This document shows, in pieces, positions 43,857 through 53,083 of a stretch of DNA of 64,000 nucleotides. Position 1 is the first letter of the stretch. Every line of letters begins with the position of its first letter. Below the pieces are notes generated by a model. That model searched no databases, was not told where the DNA came from, and saw only the letters and a list, made by a program, of their open reading frames with translations. This stretch comes from DATHXC01 sp035459965 (GTDB lineage Bacteria; Pseudomonadota; Gammaproteobacteria; Burkholderiales; Methylophilaceae). Made by a program: the position numbers and the translations under genes. The stretch spans positions 186,001 to 250,000 of the forward strand of contig DATHXC010000013.1 of assembly GCA_035459965.1 (NCBI GenBank), in the 5' to 3' direction.

Positions 43857-44447
43857 ATGAATGTGACAAAAATACAAAAAATATTGTTACTACTGACGGT
43901 TATCAATCTCGCGATTATATTTTTGTTCCCCCCTTACGATGACAACTCGATCAACCACAATGGCATCGGTATATTTTCAGGGTTTCTATTTGCTTTTTCG
44001 CATAAGCCCGAAAACTTTGTCATCAATTCAAGCTTTCTGTATCTGGAAGTGGCCGTTGTTATTATCAATCTTTGTATTTTGTTGTTGCTCACTATAGAGA
44101 ATGCCAGACGTACTAAAGGCAAGAAATTTAACTTCAGGAATGCCTCTATCCTGCTGGTAGTCATCAACTTAGTAGGCGTCTTGCTCTTTCCGCCATTTGA
44201 ATATATTTCTCATATGACCCGTGCCGTGATTCCCACTTTCGAGGGGTTTTACTTTGTATTCGACCATCCACCTTACCGCGCAATTGTCACGCCTCTGCTC
44301 TACCTGGAAGTGTTCGTTGTGCTAATCAATGGCTGCCTGATGTTGCTGGTATTCAAAGGTAGTAAGGCAGATGTTTATACGGCTGAGGATGCATTGTCCT
44401 ATGCAGCAAAGTTGAAAGCCGCGAAGAGTAAAAATATCAAGCTCTGA
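43857..44447 (+). CDS. Membrane protein with two tandem repeats, function unknown
   Basis: A 196-residue inner-membrane protein with four predicted helices. It is built from two similar halves: each has a helix ending in LFPPY or LFPPF, a loop, then a helix with YLEVAVVIINLCILLL or YLEVFVVLINGCLMLL, so an internal duplication is clear. The C-terminal 35 residues are charged and cytoplasmic. I recognise no family. It is the last gene of the signalling run and its stop is five bases from the convergent ferredoxin-like gene. Confidence 0.7.
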   Translation: MNVTKIQKILLLLTVINLAIIFLFPPYDDNSINHNGIGIFSGFLFAFSHKPENFVINSSFLYLEVAVVIINLCILLLLTIENARRTKGKKFNFRNASILLVVINLVGVLLFPPFEYISHMTRAVIPTFEGFYFVFDHPPYRAIVTPLLYLEVFVVLINGCLMLLVFKGSKADVYTAEDALSYAAKLKAAKSKNIKL

Positions 44448-44452
44448 AGCGC

Positions 44453-44722
44453 TTATGCTTTGGTAAAAGCATTGAGTTCGGCAAGTACTTCAGTCATGTT
44501 TTCTGTTGCAACACCATAAAAAAATCGACCATCCGGGGCAAAACGCAGATTAGGTCCCTTTTCACAAAGCCCCAGGCATTTAAAGCGTTCCAAGCGAATA
44601 TCCAGTTTCTCGTCTGCGATGACAGCCTCTATTGAATTGGCGACCTCAATACCGCCTCTTGCACCGCAGGATGGATTGTTGGGATTGACTCGATGATTGA
44701 CGCAGACAATGATTTTTTTCAT
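44453..44722 (-). CDS. Thioredoxin-fold [2Fe-2S] ferredoxin-like protein
   Basis: An 89-residue protein with four cysteines in the pattern of thioredoxin-like [2Fe-2S] ferredoxins: Cys7, Cys19, Cys49 and Cys53 (VCVNH, SCGARGG and KCLGLCEKGPN). It probably carries electrons in the cytosol. The partner is unknown. It lies ten bases downstream of lpxH on the same strand and its start overlaps nothing. Confidence 0.87.
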   Translation of the reverse strand: MKKIIVCVNHRVNPNNPSCGARGGIEVANSIEAVIADEKLDIRLERFKCLGLCEKGPNLRFAPDGRFFYGVATENMTEVLAELNAFTKA

Positions 44723-44731
44723 TGTTAGCGC

Positions 44732-45490
44732 CTAGATGCCTTGGGTGCTGCAGCCATTGGAGTCCAGGCGCAAACAACTGCCTTGTTCATACCAGTCGCC
44801 CAATACCCAGCGCTCACAGTGATGTCCATCAACTATAAGCTGATGCCTGGCAGGCCTGTGGGTATGTCCGTGGATTAAGAGTTCTGGGTAGCCATGGGCG
44901 CGTAACATGGCGTCAACTGCATCTGCGTTCACATCCATGATGGATTCAGATTTCTGTGACTTTTCATTTTCGCTACGTTGGCGTAGCGCCTCGATCTGTG
45001 CTTTTCGTGCAGCCAGCGGCTGGCTCATAAAAGACTTCTGCCAGGCAGCATCTCTCACCAGCCGACGAAAATCCTGATACGCAATATCGTCTGTACATAG
45101 CGTGTCGCCATGGCTTAATAATAGCTGATGGCCATAGAGCGATAGTAATGTGGGGTCTTCCAGCAACTGCATGTTTGTTGCTTGGGCAAAGCCATCAGCA
45201 ATCAGGAAATCACGATTGCCATGCATGAAATAAAGTTGTGTGCCGTGAGTGGCGAGGGCATTGAAAGCGCTAACGATTTCCTGATGATGAATATCACCCA
45301 GGTCATCATCCCCCGCCCAATATTCAAAGAGATCACCAAGCACATAGAGTGCATCAGCCTGATTAGCTGTAGTGTTCAGGAAAGCTATGAATTGCTGCGT
45401 GATCGCAGGGCGTGAACTGCAAAGATGCAGGTCAGAAATGAACAGGCTATGGTTAGAACCATGACTTACTGCATTCCCGACCATGCTCAT
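44732..45490 (-). CDS. lpxH: UDP-2,3-diacylglucosamine diphosphatase
   Basis: A 252-residue metallophosphoesterase on the lipid A pathway that hydrolyses UDP-2,3-diacylglucosamine to lipid X. The metal motifs FISDLHL, LGDLFEYWAGDDD, MHGNRDF, LLSHGD and IHGHTHRP are complete. It shows the organism makes LPS. Start is at either of two methionines (residue 1 or 3). It is followed by a ferredoxin-like gene and preceded by ppi, 34 bases away. Confidence 0.95.
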   Translation of the reverse strand: MSMVGNAVSHGSNHSLFISDLHLCSSRPAITQQFIAFLNTTANQADALYVLGDLFEYWAGDDDLGDIHHQEIVSAFNALATHGTQLYFMHGNRDFLIADGFAQATNMQLLEDPTLLSLYGHQLLLSHGDTLCTDDIAYQDFRRLVRDAAWQKSFMSQPLAARKAQIEALRQRSENEKSQKSESIMDVNADAVDAMLRAHGYPELLIHGHTHRPARHQLIVDGHHCERWVLGDWYEQGSCLRLDSNGCSTQGI

Positions 45491-45524
45491 GATGGATTTG
45501 TCACAGAAGTTGTGACGTAGTCAT

Positions 45525-46016
45525 TCACAAAATTTCGGCACGTTCAATAATGACCGGCTCAACAGGAACGTCTTGGTGCCCACTACGGGTGCCTGTCTTT
45601 ACTTTGGCGATCTGATCAATCACTTCCGTACCTTCAGTCACTTTGCCGAACACACAGTAACCCCAGCCTTGCGAGGTTGGTGAAGTGAAGTTCAGGAATT
45701 CGTTATCAGCAAGGTTAATGAAGAACTGGCTGCTGGCAGAGTCAGGTGCAGGTGTACGTGCCATGGCGATGGTGTAGGCCTTATTCTTGAGTCCGTTATT
45801 GGCTTCATTCTTGATGGAAGCATTGCCTGATTTTTGTTTCATGCTGGTATCAAAGCCACCGCCCTGAATCATGAAGCCATCAATCACGCGATGGAAAATC
45901 AAGTCGCTAAAAAATCCACTCTCTACGTATTGCAGAAAGTTTGCTACGGTAATTGGTGCCTTGTCAGCATCAAGCTCTATGGTGATTTCACCAAAGTTGG
46001 TATGTAATTTAACCAC
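45525..46016 (-). CDS. ppiB: Peptidyl-prolyl cis-trans isomerase B (cyclophilin)
   Basis: A 163-residue cyclophilin without a signal peptide, so cytosolic. Signatures are IFHRVIDGFMIQGGGFDTSM, MARTPAPDSASSQFFINLAD and GYCVFGKVTEGTEVI. It accelerates proline isomerisation in folding proteins. It sits directly upstream of lpxH, a gene order seen in many betaproteobacteria along with cysS. Confidence 0.95.
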   Translation of the reverse strand: MVKLHTNFGEITIELDADKAPITVANFLQYVESGFFSDLIFHRVIDGFMIQGGGFDTSMKQKSGNASIKNEANNGLKNKAYTIAMARTPAPDSASSQFFINLADNEFLNFTSPTSQGWGYCVFGKVTEGTEVIDQIAKVKTGTRSGHQDVPVEPVIIERAEIL

Positions 46017-46091
46017 GGGGTTTTCCTTTAATGACGGGTTTAGAAGATAGGTTTAGAGGTAAGTATTACGCATAAGCGCCAAGCTGATAAG

Positions 46092-47348
46092 TCAGGCTGA
46101 GCCTTCATAAATTATTTTCCATTGCTGGTTCTCAAATATCCAGTATTGGCGCTTGCGCATCTGGCTATCGAGATAAGGACTCTTGAAGGATTGCTCAAAA
46201 GTCACCACAGCCATGGGCAAGGTGCTGATCGGGTACCTGAACATACTGATGTTGGAGAGGCTGATGTCTACCTTGGGTTTGCTTGCCTGTATGCGGCGTT
46301 TTTCCGTTGCCCACTGGCTAAAATCCATAGACTTCGAGTTGACTGCATCACTCGCAAACTGCTGCGAATAATGTGACAGGTAAATATCTGTATTCTGCGA
46401 TTGCCAATCCTTACGCCATTGTTCTATCGCCTTTTGCAATGCCTGCTTTTTGCCTGTCTCTTTCTGAGCTTCCAGCCATTGCAGGTTATTGGCAATGATA
46501 AATGGCACATTGCCGTTTTGCAGTATCGGCGCAAGTGCCTTCAAGTCCGGATTGGATATGACGACACAACCATCGCTTGCACGAGGGGCACGGCTATAGG
46601 TGTTTGAGGGCGTGCCATGCAGCCAGATGCCACCACCACTTTTGCCTTGCCGCTTATCCCATTCATTGGGGTAGCTCAAGGGGTAAGCGGCATCTCCATA
46701 CAGGTCATCCAGCTTGCGGTTGAGTTTGCTGCCTGCAAAGTAAACGCCGATCGGGGTGCGTTTATCGCCTTCGCTTTTCTTTTCGCTACCGTTCTTGCCT
46801 ATGGTGGCATAGTAATCTGCAACATATTTGGGCTCGCCACCTTCATTGCGGTAAAGATACAAGCGCGACTTGTCTGCATCAACAACGATGGCGTACGGTT
46901 GTTTGTTATCCATCTGCCATAACGGCTCTGGTAAGTTGCCGGGAGACTGCTGCTCAAGGTGGCGCTCAATGCGCTTGCGAGCTTCTTCGCGAAAATCTGC
47001 GATAATTTGTGTGGAATCTGCTGCAGGGTTGCCAAAGGACTGGAATTGTTGCGCGCGTGCCATGAGCAAGTCGCCGCGTACAAGATAGGCCAGCTTGAAG
47101 TTAGGCGCTGCTACAAGTAGCTGGTTAATGGTATCCAGCGCATCCTGTAGCTGGCCTTGCGTAACTTCCATCAACCCTTTCACCAGCAACTCTTCCGGCT
47201 GATTGGTGCCGAGTATGCTGGCGCTGGCCTTGCTGCCATGACTACCGAGCAGCGATACAAAATCGGCACGATTAATCGCAGTCGCATTCCATGGCAATAG
47301 GGCGCTGGATATTAGAGCTATCTGTAATAGGGCTTTCAGTATTTTCAT
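46092..47348 (-). CDS. L,D-transpeptidase with C-terminal Cds6/NTF2-like domain
   Basis: A 418-residue exported enzyme of the YkuD family that crosslinks or anchors peptidoglycan. After a signal peptide (ALLPWNATA), residues about 50-100 look TPR-like, then comes the catalytic domain (about 150-285) with His244 in WLHGTPS and Cys261 in ASDGCVVIS. The last 110 residues form an NTF2-like domain like that of the TPR protein downstream in the text but upstream in transcription. It is the second gene of that pair. Confidence 0.92.
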   Translation of the reverse strand: MKILKALLQIALISSALLPWNATAINRADFVSLLGSHGSKASASILGTNQPEELLVKGLMEVTQGQLQDALDTINQLLVAAPNFKLAYLVRGDLLMARAQQFQSFGNPAADSTQIIADFREEARKRIERHLEQQSPGNLPEPLWQMDNKQPYAIVVDADKSRLYLYRNEGGEPKYVADYYATIGKNGSEKKSEGDKRTPIGVYFAGSKLNRKLDDLYGDAAYPLSYPNEWDKRQGKSGGGIWLHGTPSNTYSRAPRASDGCVVISNPDLKALAPILQNGNVPFIIANNLQWLEAQKETGKKQALQKAIEQWRKDWQSQNTDIYLSHYSQQFASDAVNSKSMDFSQWATEKRRIQASKPKVDISLSNISMFRYPISTLPMAVVTFEQSFKSPYLDSQMRKRQYWIFENQQWKIIYEGSA

Positions 47349-47400
47349 GCGCTCATTTGATTAACTAAGTTTGTTTATGTTGAGGTCTGGCCTCAGCAAT

Positions 47401-48450
47401 TTAACGACTAGTTTCTTCCTGCTCAATAAGCCATTTACCATTACTCTTAACCATCATCAGTGTTTTTGATGTGCGCTGAGACAGGCTGCCAGCACGATAA
47501 CTCTGCTTGAAGCTGGCCTTTGCATGGCTACTATCATTCATGATAACGCGCAGATTGGAGATGTCCACATGGATGTTAACCGGTTTGTTGATACGCTCGC
47601 GACGGCTCTGCTCCCATTCCTTGCGGCTTTGTCCTTTGGGGGGCTGAAAGCTGTTTGCGTAGCTGGCAAGGTAATCATCGACATCCTTGGACGACCAGGC
47701 TTTTGCCCAGCGAGTGACTACGTTGCTGATGGTCTTGCTGTCGTCATCTTTGCTGGCAGGTTTTTCTGCTTCAACAGGTTTTTCAGCAATGACTGGCTTA
47801 GGCTCTATTGGTTTTACTGCTGGTGTCGGGGTAACGGTGGCGGGTGCAGGAGTAACTGCAACTGGTGGCTTACTTACATCTTTGCCGGTTTCAGGCAATT
47901 TGTTAGTCAGCATAGGCGGTTTGTTGCCGGCGATGAATATGTCCTTGATCATCGACAGCTTGCCTTGCGCGCGGGTATTACTGTTATCCAGTTGTAAAGC
48001 CTTGTCGTAGGATTCTGATGCCATCTTGGCGTAGATGTCACCCAGGTTCTCATGCGCGGTAGCATAGCTGGGATGGGTCTTGATTGCACTTTCCAGCGCT
48101 TTCTTGGCCTTGTCGTATTGGCCCTGGTCAGCATACAACACTGCAAGGTTGTTGAACGGTTCTGGCAGGTTAGGATATTTTTCGGTGATCTCGGTGAAGG
48201 CCTTGATAGCTTCATCGCGACGGTTCTGCTCGGCCAGCATCACTGCACGGATGAACATCGCCTGCAGGTCTTTAGGGTTGGCGTTCAGGTGCGCATTGAT
48301 GCGATCAAATGCAGTAGCTTGCTGAACCTGCCCTGGTTGCTGTGTAACATCCTTGAGGTCTTCTGCATTAACTGTGGAAAATGAAAGTGAAAACAGGAGT
48401 ATCGAGACAGCGAATAGGACATTGATGGAGAAACTGCGCGATAGGGGCAT
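47401..48450 (-). CDS. Exported TPR protein with Cds6/NTF2-like C-terminal domain
   Basis: A 349-residue periplasmic protein. The start is the ATG giving MPLSRSFSINVLF, followed by a signal peptide ending near STVNAEDLK; a TTG 20 codons upstream would bury the signal peptide. Three to four TPR repeats lie at about residues 40-165, then a Pro/Lys linker (about 190-235) and an NTF2-like domain of 110 residues ending SNGKWLIEQEETSR. The end domain resembles that of the L,D-transpeptidase encoded next. The two probably act together on the cell wall. Confidence 0.85.
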   Translation of the reverse strand: MPLSRSFSINVLFAVSILLFSLSFSTVNAEDLKDVTQQPGQVQQATAFDRINAHLNANPKDLQAMFIRAVMLAEQNRRDEAIKAFTEITEKYPNLPEPFNNLAVLYADQGQYDKAKKALESAIKTHPSYATAHENLGDIYAKMASESYDKALQLDNSNTRAQGKLSMIKDIFIAGNKPPMLTNKLPETGKDVSKPPVAVTPAPATVTPTPAVKPIEPKPVIAEKPVEAEKPASKDDDSKTISNVVTRWAKAWSSKDVDDYLASYANSFQPPKGQSRKEWEQSRRERINKPVNIHVDISNLRVIMNDSSHAKASFKQSYRAGSLSQRTSKTLMMVKSNGKWLIEQEETSR

Positions 48451-48622
48451 TATGATATACTTTTCATCTCTGTGTCTTAAGCCTTTGATTCTACCAAAAA
48501 GCCCATTCAATCACCAATAGCTCATGATGCTTTCCCGATATTTATTTAGGATGAGTCCTTGTCCCGAGTCGTTGTTGTGGATAGTGAGAATCAGCTAATC
48601 GCCATCATTTCTTAATACTTCT

Positions 48623-50005
48623 ATGTTAAAAATCTACAATACCCTCGCGCGTGAAAAACAAACCTTTGTGCCTATCGTAGCGGGCAAAGTCAGCATGTAT
48701 GTCTGTGGCATGACAGTTTACGATTTCTGTCATCTAGGCCATGCGCGCGTGATGGTGGTATTTGACATGGTGAATCGCTGGTTGCGTGCCTCCGGCCTGG
48801 ATGTGACTTATGTGCGGAATATTACCGATATCGATGACAAGATCATCAAGCGTGCCAATGAAAATAACGAGTCTATTGGCGAGCTTACCAGTCGCTTCAT
48901 CCTGGCGATGGATGAAGACTCAGCTAAGCTGGGCGTATTGCGACCGGATATAGAGCCGCGGGCAACCGGACACATCGAAGGTATGGTGGAGATGATCGGC
49001 GCGCTGATCGCCAAGGGGCATGCCTATCCTGCCGATAATGGCGATGTGTTCTATTCAGTCAGCAGCTTTGCTGACTACGGAAAACTCTCCGGCAAGTCGG
49101 TGGAAGACCTGCGTGCAGGTGAGCGCGTGGAAGTCGATAATCACAAACGTGATCCCATGGATTTCGTGCTATGGAAAGCTGCCAAGCCCAACGAGCCAAG
49201 CTGGGATTCGCCCTGGGGCAGGGGTCGACCCGGCTGGCATATTGAGTGCTCAGTGATGGGCGAACATCATCTGGGCAAGCATTTTGATATTCACGGCGGT
49301 GGACAGGACCTGCAGTTTCCGCATCATGAAAATGAGATTGCTCAGTCCGAAGGCACGCATGACTGCACCTTTGTAAACTACTGGATGCATAACGGATTCG
49401 TACGTGTAGACGATGAGAAAATGTCTAAATCGTTGGGTAATTTCTTCACTATTCGTGAAGTGCTCAAAAAGTACGATGCAGAAGTGGTACGTTTTTTTAT
49501 CCTGCGCGCGCATTACCGTAGCCCGCTTAATTATTCAGACCAGCATCTGGATGACGCAAAACAGGCATTGTCACGGCTCTATACTGCATTGCGTGGTATG
49601 GAAGTTGCTAGCAATACAGATGCTGTAGATGTTGACTGGCAACAGCCGCAAGCAGCAAAATTCAAAGCCGCACTAGATGATGATTTTAATACGCCAGAAG
49701 CGTTTGCCGTGTTGTTTGAGCTGGCTAATGAAGTGAATAAAACTGGTGCGCAAGAAGCAGTAGTGCTGTTAAGAAGCCTGGCGGGGTTGCTAGGTTTATT
49801 GGAGCGTGATGCGGAAACTTTCCTGCAGGGTGATGTGTCTGCTGATGGGTATACGCCGGACAAGATAGAGCAAATGATTGCACAACGGCTGGAAGCGCGA
49901 CGTAATAAAAACTTCGCCGAGGCTGACCGTGTAAGGCAAGAATTAATGGAAAATGGAGTCGTGCTAGAAGACTCCAATCAAGGTACTATCTGGCGGCGTC
50001 TATAG
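48623..50005 (+). CDS. cysS: Cysteinyl-tRNA synthetase
   Basis: A 460-residue class I synthetase that charges tRNA-Cys. The zinc-binding cysteine and HIGH-type motif are in VCGMTVYDFCHLGHARVMVV, the later zinc ligands in GWHIECSVM and GGGQDLQFPHHENE, and KMSKSLGNF is the KMSKS loop. It diverges from the TPR gene, with 170 bases between the two. A long-standing neighbour of ppiB and lpxH in betaproteobacteria. Confidence 0.97.
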   Translation: MLKIYNTLAREKQTFVPIVAGKVSMYVCGMTVYDFCHLGHARVMVVFDMVNRWLRASGLDVTYVRNITDIDDKIIKRANENNESIGELTSRFILAMDEDSAKLGVLRPDIEPRATGHIEGMVEMIGALIAKGHAYPADNGDVFYSVSSFADYGKLSGKSVEDLRAGERVEVDNHKRDPMDFVLWKAAKPNEPSWDSPWGRGRPGWHIECSVMGEHHLGKHFDIHGGGQDLQFPHHENEIAQSEGTHDCTFVNYWMHNGFVRVDDEKMSKSLGNFFTIREVLKKYDAEVVRFFILRAHYRSPLNYSDQHLDDAKQALSRLYTALRGMEVASNTDAVDVDWQQPQAAKFKAALDDDFNTPEAFAVLFELANEVNKTGAQEAVVLLRSLAGLLGLLERDAETFLQGDVSADGYTPDKIEQMIAQRLEARRNKNFAEADRVRQELMENGVVLEDSNQGTIWRRL

Positions 50006-50069
50006 CTTGCTAGTAACTTATTTAGATATACTTGAAGCTCCTAAACGAAATTTTTATTAGAATAGATAC

Positions 50070-50351
50070 ATGCATTTAAGTAAAACCTTCATTGTTATCC
50101 TTAGCCTGTTTATGTGCTTTTGTGTGCTATCCAAGCAAGCCAATGCGAGCTATTCGATGGATTTTGATATACCTAGTTATGTCAATTTACCAGAGGTTGA
50201 GGCTTACAATAATCATGACTCTAATGAGCCATCGACGCTGGTCGTATCACCTCGCTTGCCACATAACGTGGCTAAAATCGAAATTGTAGTGCTCAACGAA
50301 ATCTATCGTCAGCCAGATTCCCCTCTGCTACTGCGCCCTCCCAAAGTTTAG
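50070..50351 (+). CDS. Small exported protein of unknown function
   Basis: A 93-residue protein with a signal peptide (TFIVILSLFMCFCVLSKQAN) and a short mature part that is rich in Pro and Asn. No family is recognised. It lies after cysS and is followed by a hairpin (GCCAAC-ATG-GTTGGC at 50362-50376). Whether it belongs to the metal-efflux genes that follow is open; the efflux operon begins 180 bases later. The mature part has no cysteine or histidine cluster that would suggest metal binding, which argues against that. Confidence 0.5.
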   Translation: MHLSKTFIVILSLFMCFCVLSKQANASYSMDFDIPSYVNLPEVEAYNNHDSNEPSTLVVSPRLPHNVAKIEIVVLNEIYRQPDSPLLLRPPKV

Positions 50352-50530
50352 TTTAATCTCAGCCAACATGGTTGGCGTGACCTTTGCTACTATTCATATA
50401 GTCTTTGATTATTAGCATATTTAGTAACTGGTTACGCTAAACATCCTTGGCCGCCCTTGTTTTATCGATCTTGCTAACTGCCTTTAGCTAAGGCAGTGGC
50501 AGGAATGCCTGAATAACCAAGCTGGATAAT

Positions 50531-51871
50531 ATGAATATACCGATAAAGATTTATGCGCACCAAAGTTGTGCGAGCAATGTTGGCGCACTCTGTACCAGTC
50601 GCCATAAAAGCAGTGATTTCTTAGCTAAACGCAATTTTAATTTATTGCATGGCCTGTTTTTAGTCACATTGATGGTTTTTAGCCTGAGTCTACAGGCTGC
50701 GCCAACTTTCACCCTGCAGCAGGTCATCGACAATGCTGTGCAATACAACCCAACCATTAATATTGCTCGTGCCCAGGAAGATGCTGCCATTGCCTCAGTC
50801 ACAACGGCCAAGGCATACATTAATCCTGAAGTGGAAGCAGGCGCAGGCCCCAGTCGTTATCGCAGTGGTACTAATGAAGTCAAGAACAACTGGGGTGTGG
50901 GTTTATCCCAGCCGCTTGAGTTCTCTGGTGTTCGTACTGCACGTCGAGAAATGGCTGAATCTAGCGTTAAAGTCGCAGGTGTAGGCCGTGAACTGACTCG
51001 CCTCGACTTGCGGGTCAGGGTCAAGGATGCTTTCTACAATATATTGCAGCGTCAGGCCGTGCTTAAGCTGGTAGAGGAAGACCGTAACCTGCTGCAACAG
51101 ATACGTGAGCGCGTGAAGCTGCGTGTAGATGTGGGTGAAGGCCCTCGTTATGACCTGATCCGTGCGGATACTGAGTTGCTGGCAGCGGAGCGCGACTATC
51201 AGGCTGCACAGGTTCGGGTGTATGAAGGTAAGGCCTACCTGCATGGTCTGATTGGTTCTGCCATGCCCAATGATTATGATTTGATTGGCGAGTTGCCACT
51301 CGGCAATAGCTTGCCCTCTTTGTCTGACTTGCAGTCTCAGGTTGCGGACAGCCCACAACTGCAACAAATTCGTGCTGCCACTGAAAGAGCTGAAGCGCGA
51401 TTGCGTTTGGAAGAGCGCTTGCGATACCCGGGCCTCACATTGAAGGCCGGGGTTGATCAGGATCCTGATTTGACGAGTTTGCGGCTAGGTGTTGCTGTTC
51501 CATTGCCATTATGGAACCAGCGCCAGGGGCAGATCGCAGAAGCTGCAGCGGGCGTACGTGAAGTTCAGGCTGTGCTCAGCGATCGTGAGCTCGCCTTGAA
51601 TCGTGATCTGGAAGCTGCTTACCAACGCTATTTGATTGCCCAGCAACAGGTGCTTGCCTTCGAGAATGGCTTGCTAAGCCAGTCCGAGGCCGTACTGAAA
51701 ACGGCTGAAGCCTCCTATCGTTTTGGTGAGCGCGGCATATTGGATTATCTGGATGCACAGCGCACTTTCCGCATTGTGCGCAAAGACTACTTGGCAGCGC
51801 GTTATGACTATGTCAGCGCGATGCTTGAAATTGAACGTCTGCTCGGCACTGAATTACTGCCAAATACATAA
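50531..51871 (+). CDS. TolC-family outer-membrane factor (CzcC/CusC type)
   Basis: A 446-residue outer-membrane channel protein with a long N-terminal signal region ending near LSLQAAPTF. The two repeats of coiled helices typical of TolC proteins are visible (PTINIARAQEDAAIASVTTA and the region RELALNRDLEAAYQRYL). It is the first gene of an RND efflux set: factor, adaptor, pump. The efflux set also contains a PII-like gene, which points to metal rather than drug export. No lipobox is seen. Confidence 0.92.
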   Translation: MNIPIKIYAHQSCASNVGALCTSRHKSSDFLAKRNFNLLHGLFLVTLMVFSLSLQAAPTFTLQQVIDNAVQYNPTINIARAQEDAAIASVTTAKAYINPEVEAGAGPSRYRSGTNEVKNNWGVGLSQPLEFSGVRTARREMAESSVKVAGVGRELTRLDLRVRVKDAFYNILQRQAVLKLVEEDRNLLQQIRERVKLRVDVGEGPRYDLIRADTELLAAERDYQAAQVRVYEGKAYLHGLIGSAMPNDYDLIGELPLGNSLPSLSDLQSQVADSPQLQQIRAATERAEARLRLEERLRYPGLTLKAGVDQDPDLTSLRLGVAVPLPLWNQRQGQIAEAAAGVREVQAVLSDRELALNRDLEAAYQRYLIAQQQVLAFENGLLSQSEAVLKTAEASYRFGERGILDYLDAQRTFRIVRKDYLAARYDYVSAMLEIERLLGTELLPNT

Positions 51872-51889
51872 ACTTAAAGGAAAATCCTA

Positions 51890-53080
51890 ATGGCTGTTCA
51901 TTCTATGTTTTTTGCTACAACAACGCCCCGCCAAACCAGCTTACTCCAAGCTTTTGTATTAAGCACATTGTTAGTTTTAAGCCTTGCTGGCTGTAAGGCA
52001 AAGGAAGAGGCTGCACCAGCAGCGACAGAAGCGGTTGACCCCAATGTGGTGGAAATTACTCCACAACTGCAGGAGCAAGTGAAACTTGCTACAGTTGGCA
52101 TGCAGGATATACGAGAGATTCTGCGCGTACCCGGCAGTATACAAGTAGACGAGCAACGCGTAGCCAGGCTGGGTGCATCGGTCACTGGTCGTATTCATGA
52201 TATTGATGCGGTGCTGGGACAGCATGTAAAGCAAGGTCAGGTATTGGCAACTTTAAACAGTACCGAGCTGGCGCAAAATCAGCTTTCCTATATCAAGGCT
52301 TTGCAACAAATCAGCTTGCAAACCAAAGCAGTAGAGCGCGCTCGTCTGTTGCTGGAGTCTGATGTGATCAGCGCTGCTGAACTGCAACGCCGCGAAGCTG
52401 AGCTGGCTGCGGCGCGCGCAGATTTGTTCGCCGCGCGTGATCAACTGCTGGTACTGGGCATGTCTGAAAGTGCAATCAAACAGCTTACTAATACTGGCCA
52501 GATGCGCTCATTCAGCAGTGTTATTTCACGTGTTTCCGGCACTGTGATTAGCCGTAAAGTCAATCTGGGCCAAGTGGTGCAGCCAGCCGAAGAGTTATTT
52601 ATCGTGGCGGATCTTTCGCACGTATGGGCTGTTGCGGAAGTGCCTGAGCAGCAGATTGAGCTGATTCAGGAAGGTGAAGAGGTCAATATTGAAATCCCGG
52701 CGCTTGGTGATAAAGAGATCACTGGCAAGTTGATTTATGTGGGTGATGTGGTGAACCCGCAAACCCGAACTGTAACTGTGCGTACCGATATTGATAATAC
52801 GAGCGGTGCGATCAAGCCTGACATGCTGGTCTCCATGCTGGTGCAATCCAAGCCAACGCCAAGAGTGTCTATCCCGGTACAAGGCATCGTCCGTGAGAAT
52901 GATAAAAATCATGTGTTTGTAAAGATTGCCCCCAATAAATATCGTCTGCGAGAAGTGGTGCTAGGCACTCAGTATGATGGCTTGGCGGCTGTTATTAGCG
53001 GTGTTGACGAGGGCGAGGTTGTGGTAAGCGAAGGCGCCTTTCATCTTAATAACGAGCGCAAGCGCAAAGAACTGGAGTAA
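51890..53080 (+). CDS. RND efflux periplasmic adaptor lipoprotein
   Basis: A 396-residue membrane-fusion protein that joins the pump to the outer-membrane factor. The N-terminus has a lipobox (LSLAGCK) so it is a lipoprotein. The barrel-sandwich and coiled hairpin are seen at about residues 90-190, then the beta-barrel domain and a C-terminal domain ending NERKRKELE. The RBS AAAGGA precedes the ATG, and the pump gene starts three bases after its stop. Confidence 0.93.
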   Translation: MAVHSMFFATTTPRQTSLLQAFVLSTLLVLSLAGCKAKEEAAPAATEAVDPNVVEITPQLQEQVKLATVGMQDIREILRVPGSIQVDEQRVARLGASVTGRIHDIDAVLGQHVKQGQVLATLNSTELAQNQLSYIKALQQISLQTKAVERARLLLESDVISAAELQRREAELAAARADLFAARDQLLVLGMSESAIKQLTNTGQMRSFSSVISRVSGTVISRKVNLGQVVQPAEELFIVADLSHVWAVAEVPEQQIELIQEGEEVNIEIPALGDKEITGKLIYVGDVVNPQTRTVTVRTDIDNTSGAIKPDMLVSMLVQSKPTPRVSIPVQGIVRENDKNHVFVKIAPNKYRLREVVLGTQYDGLAAVISGVDEGEVVVSEGAFHLNNERKRKELE

Positions 53081-53083
53081 GCC

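Noticed and set aside
50477..50497. Perfect hairpin ACTGCC...GGCAGT before the efflux operon
   Set aside because: It lacks a T-run and has no clear relation to a promoter, so I could not assign it as a terminator or operator.
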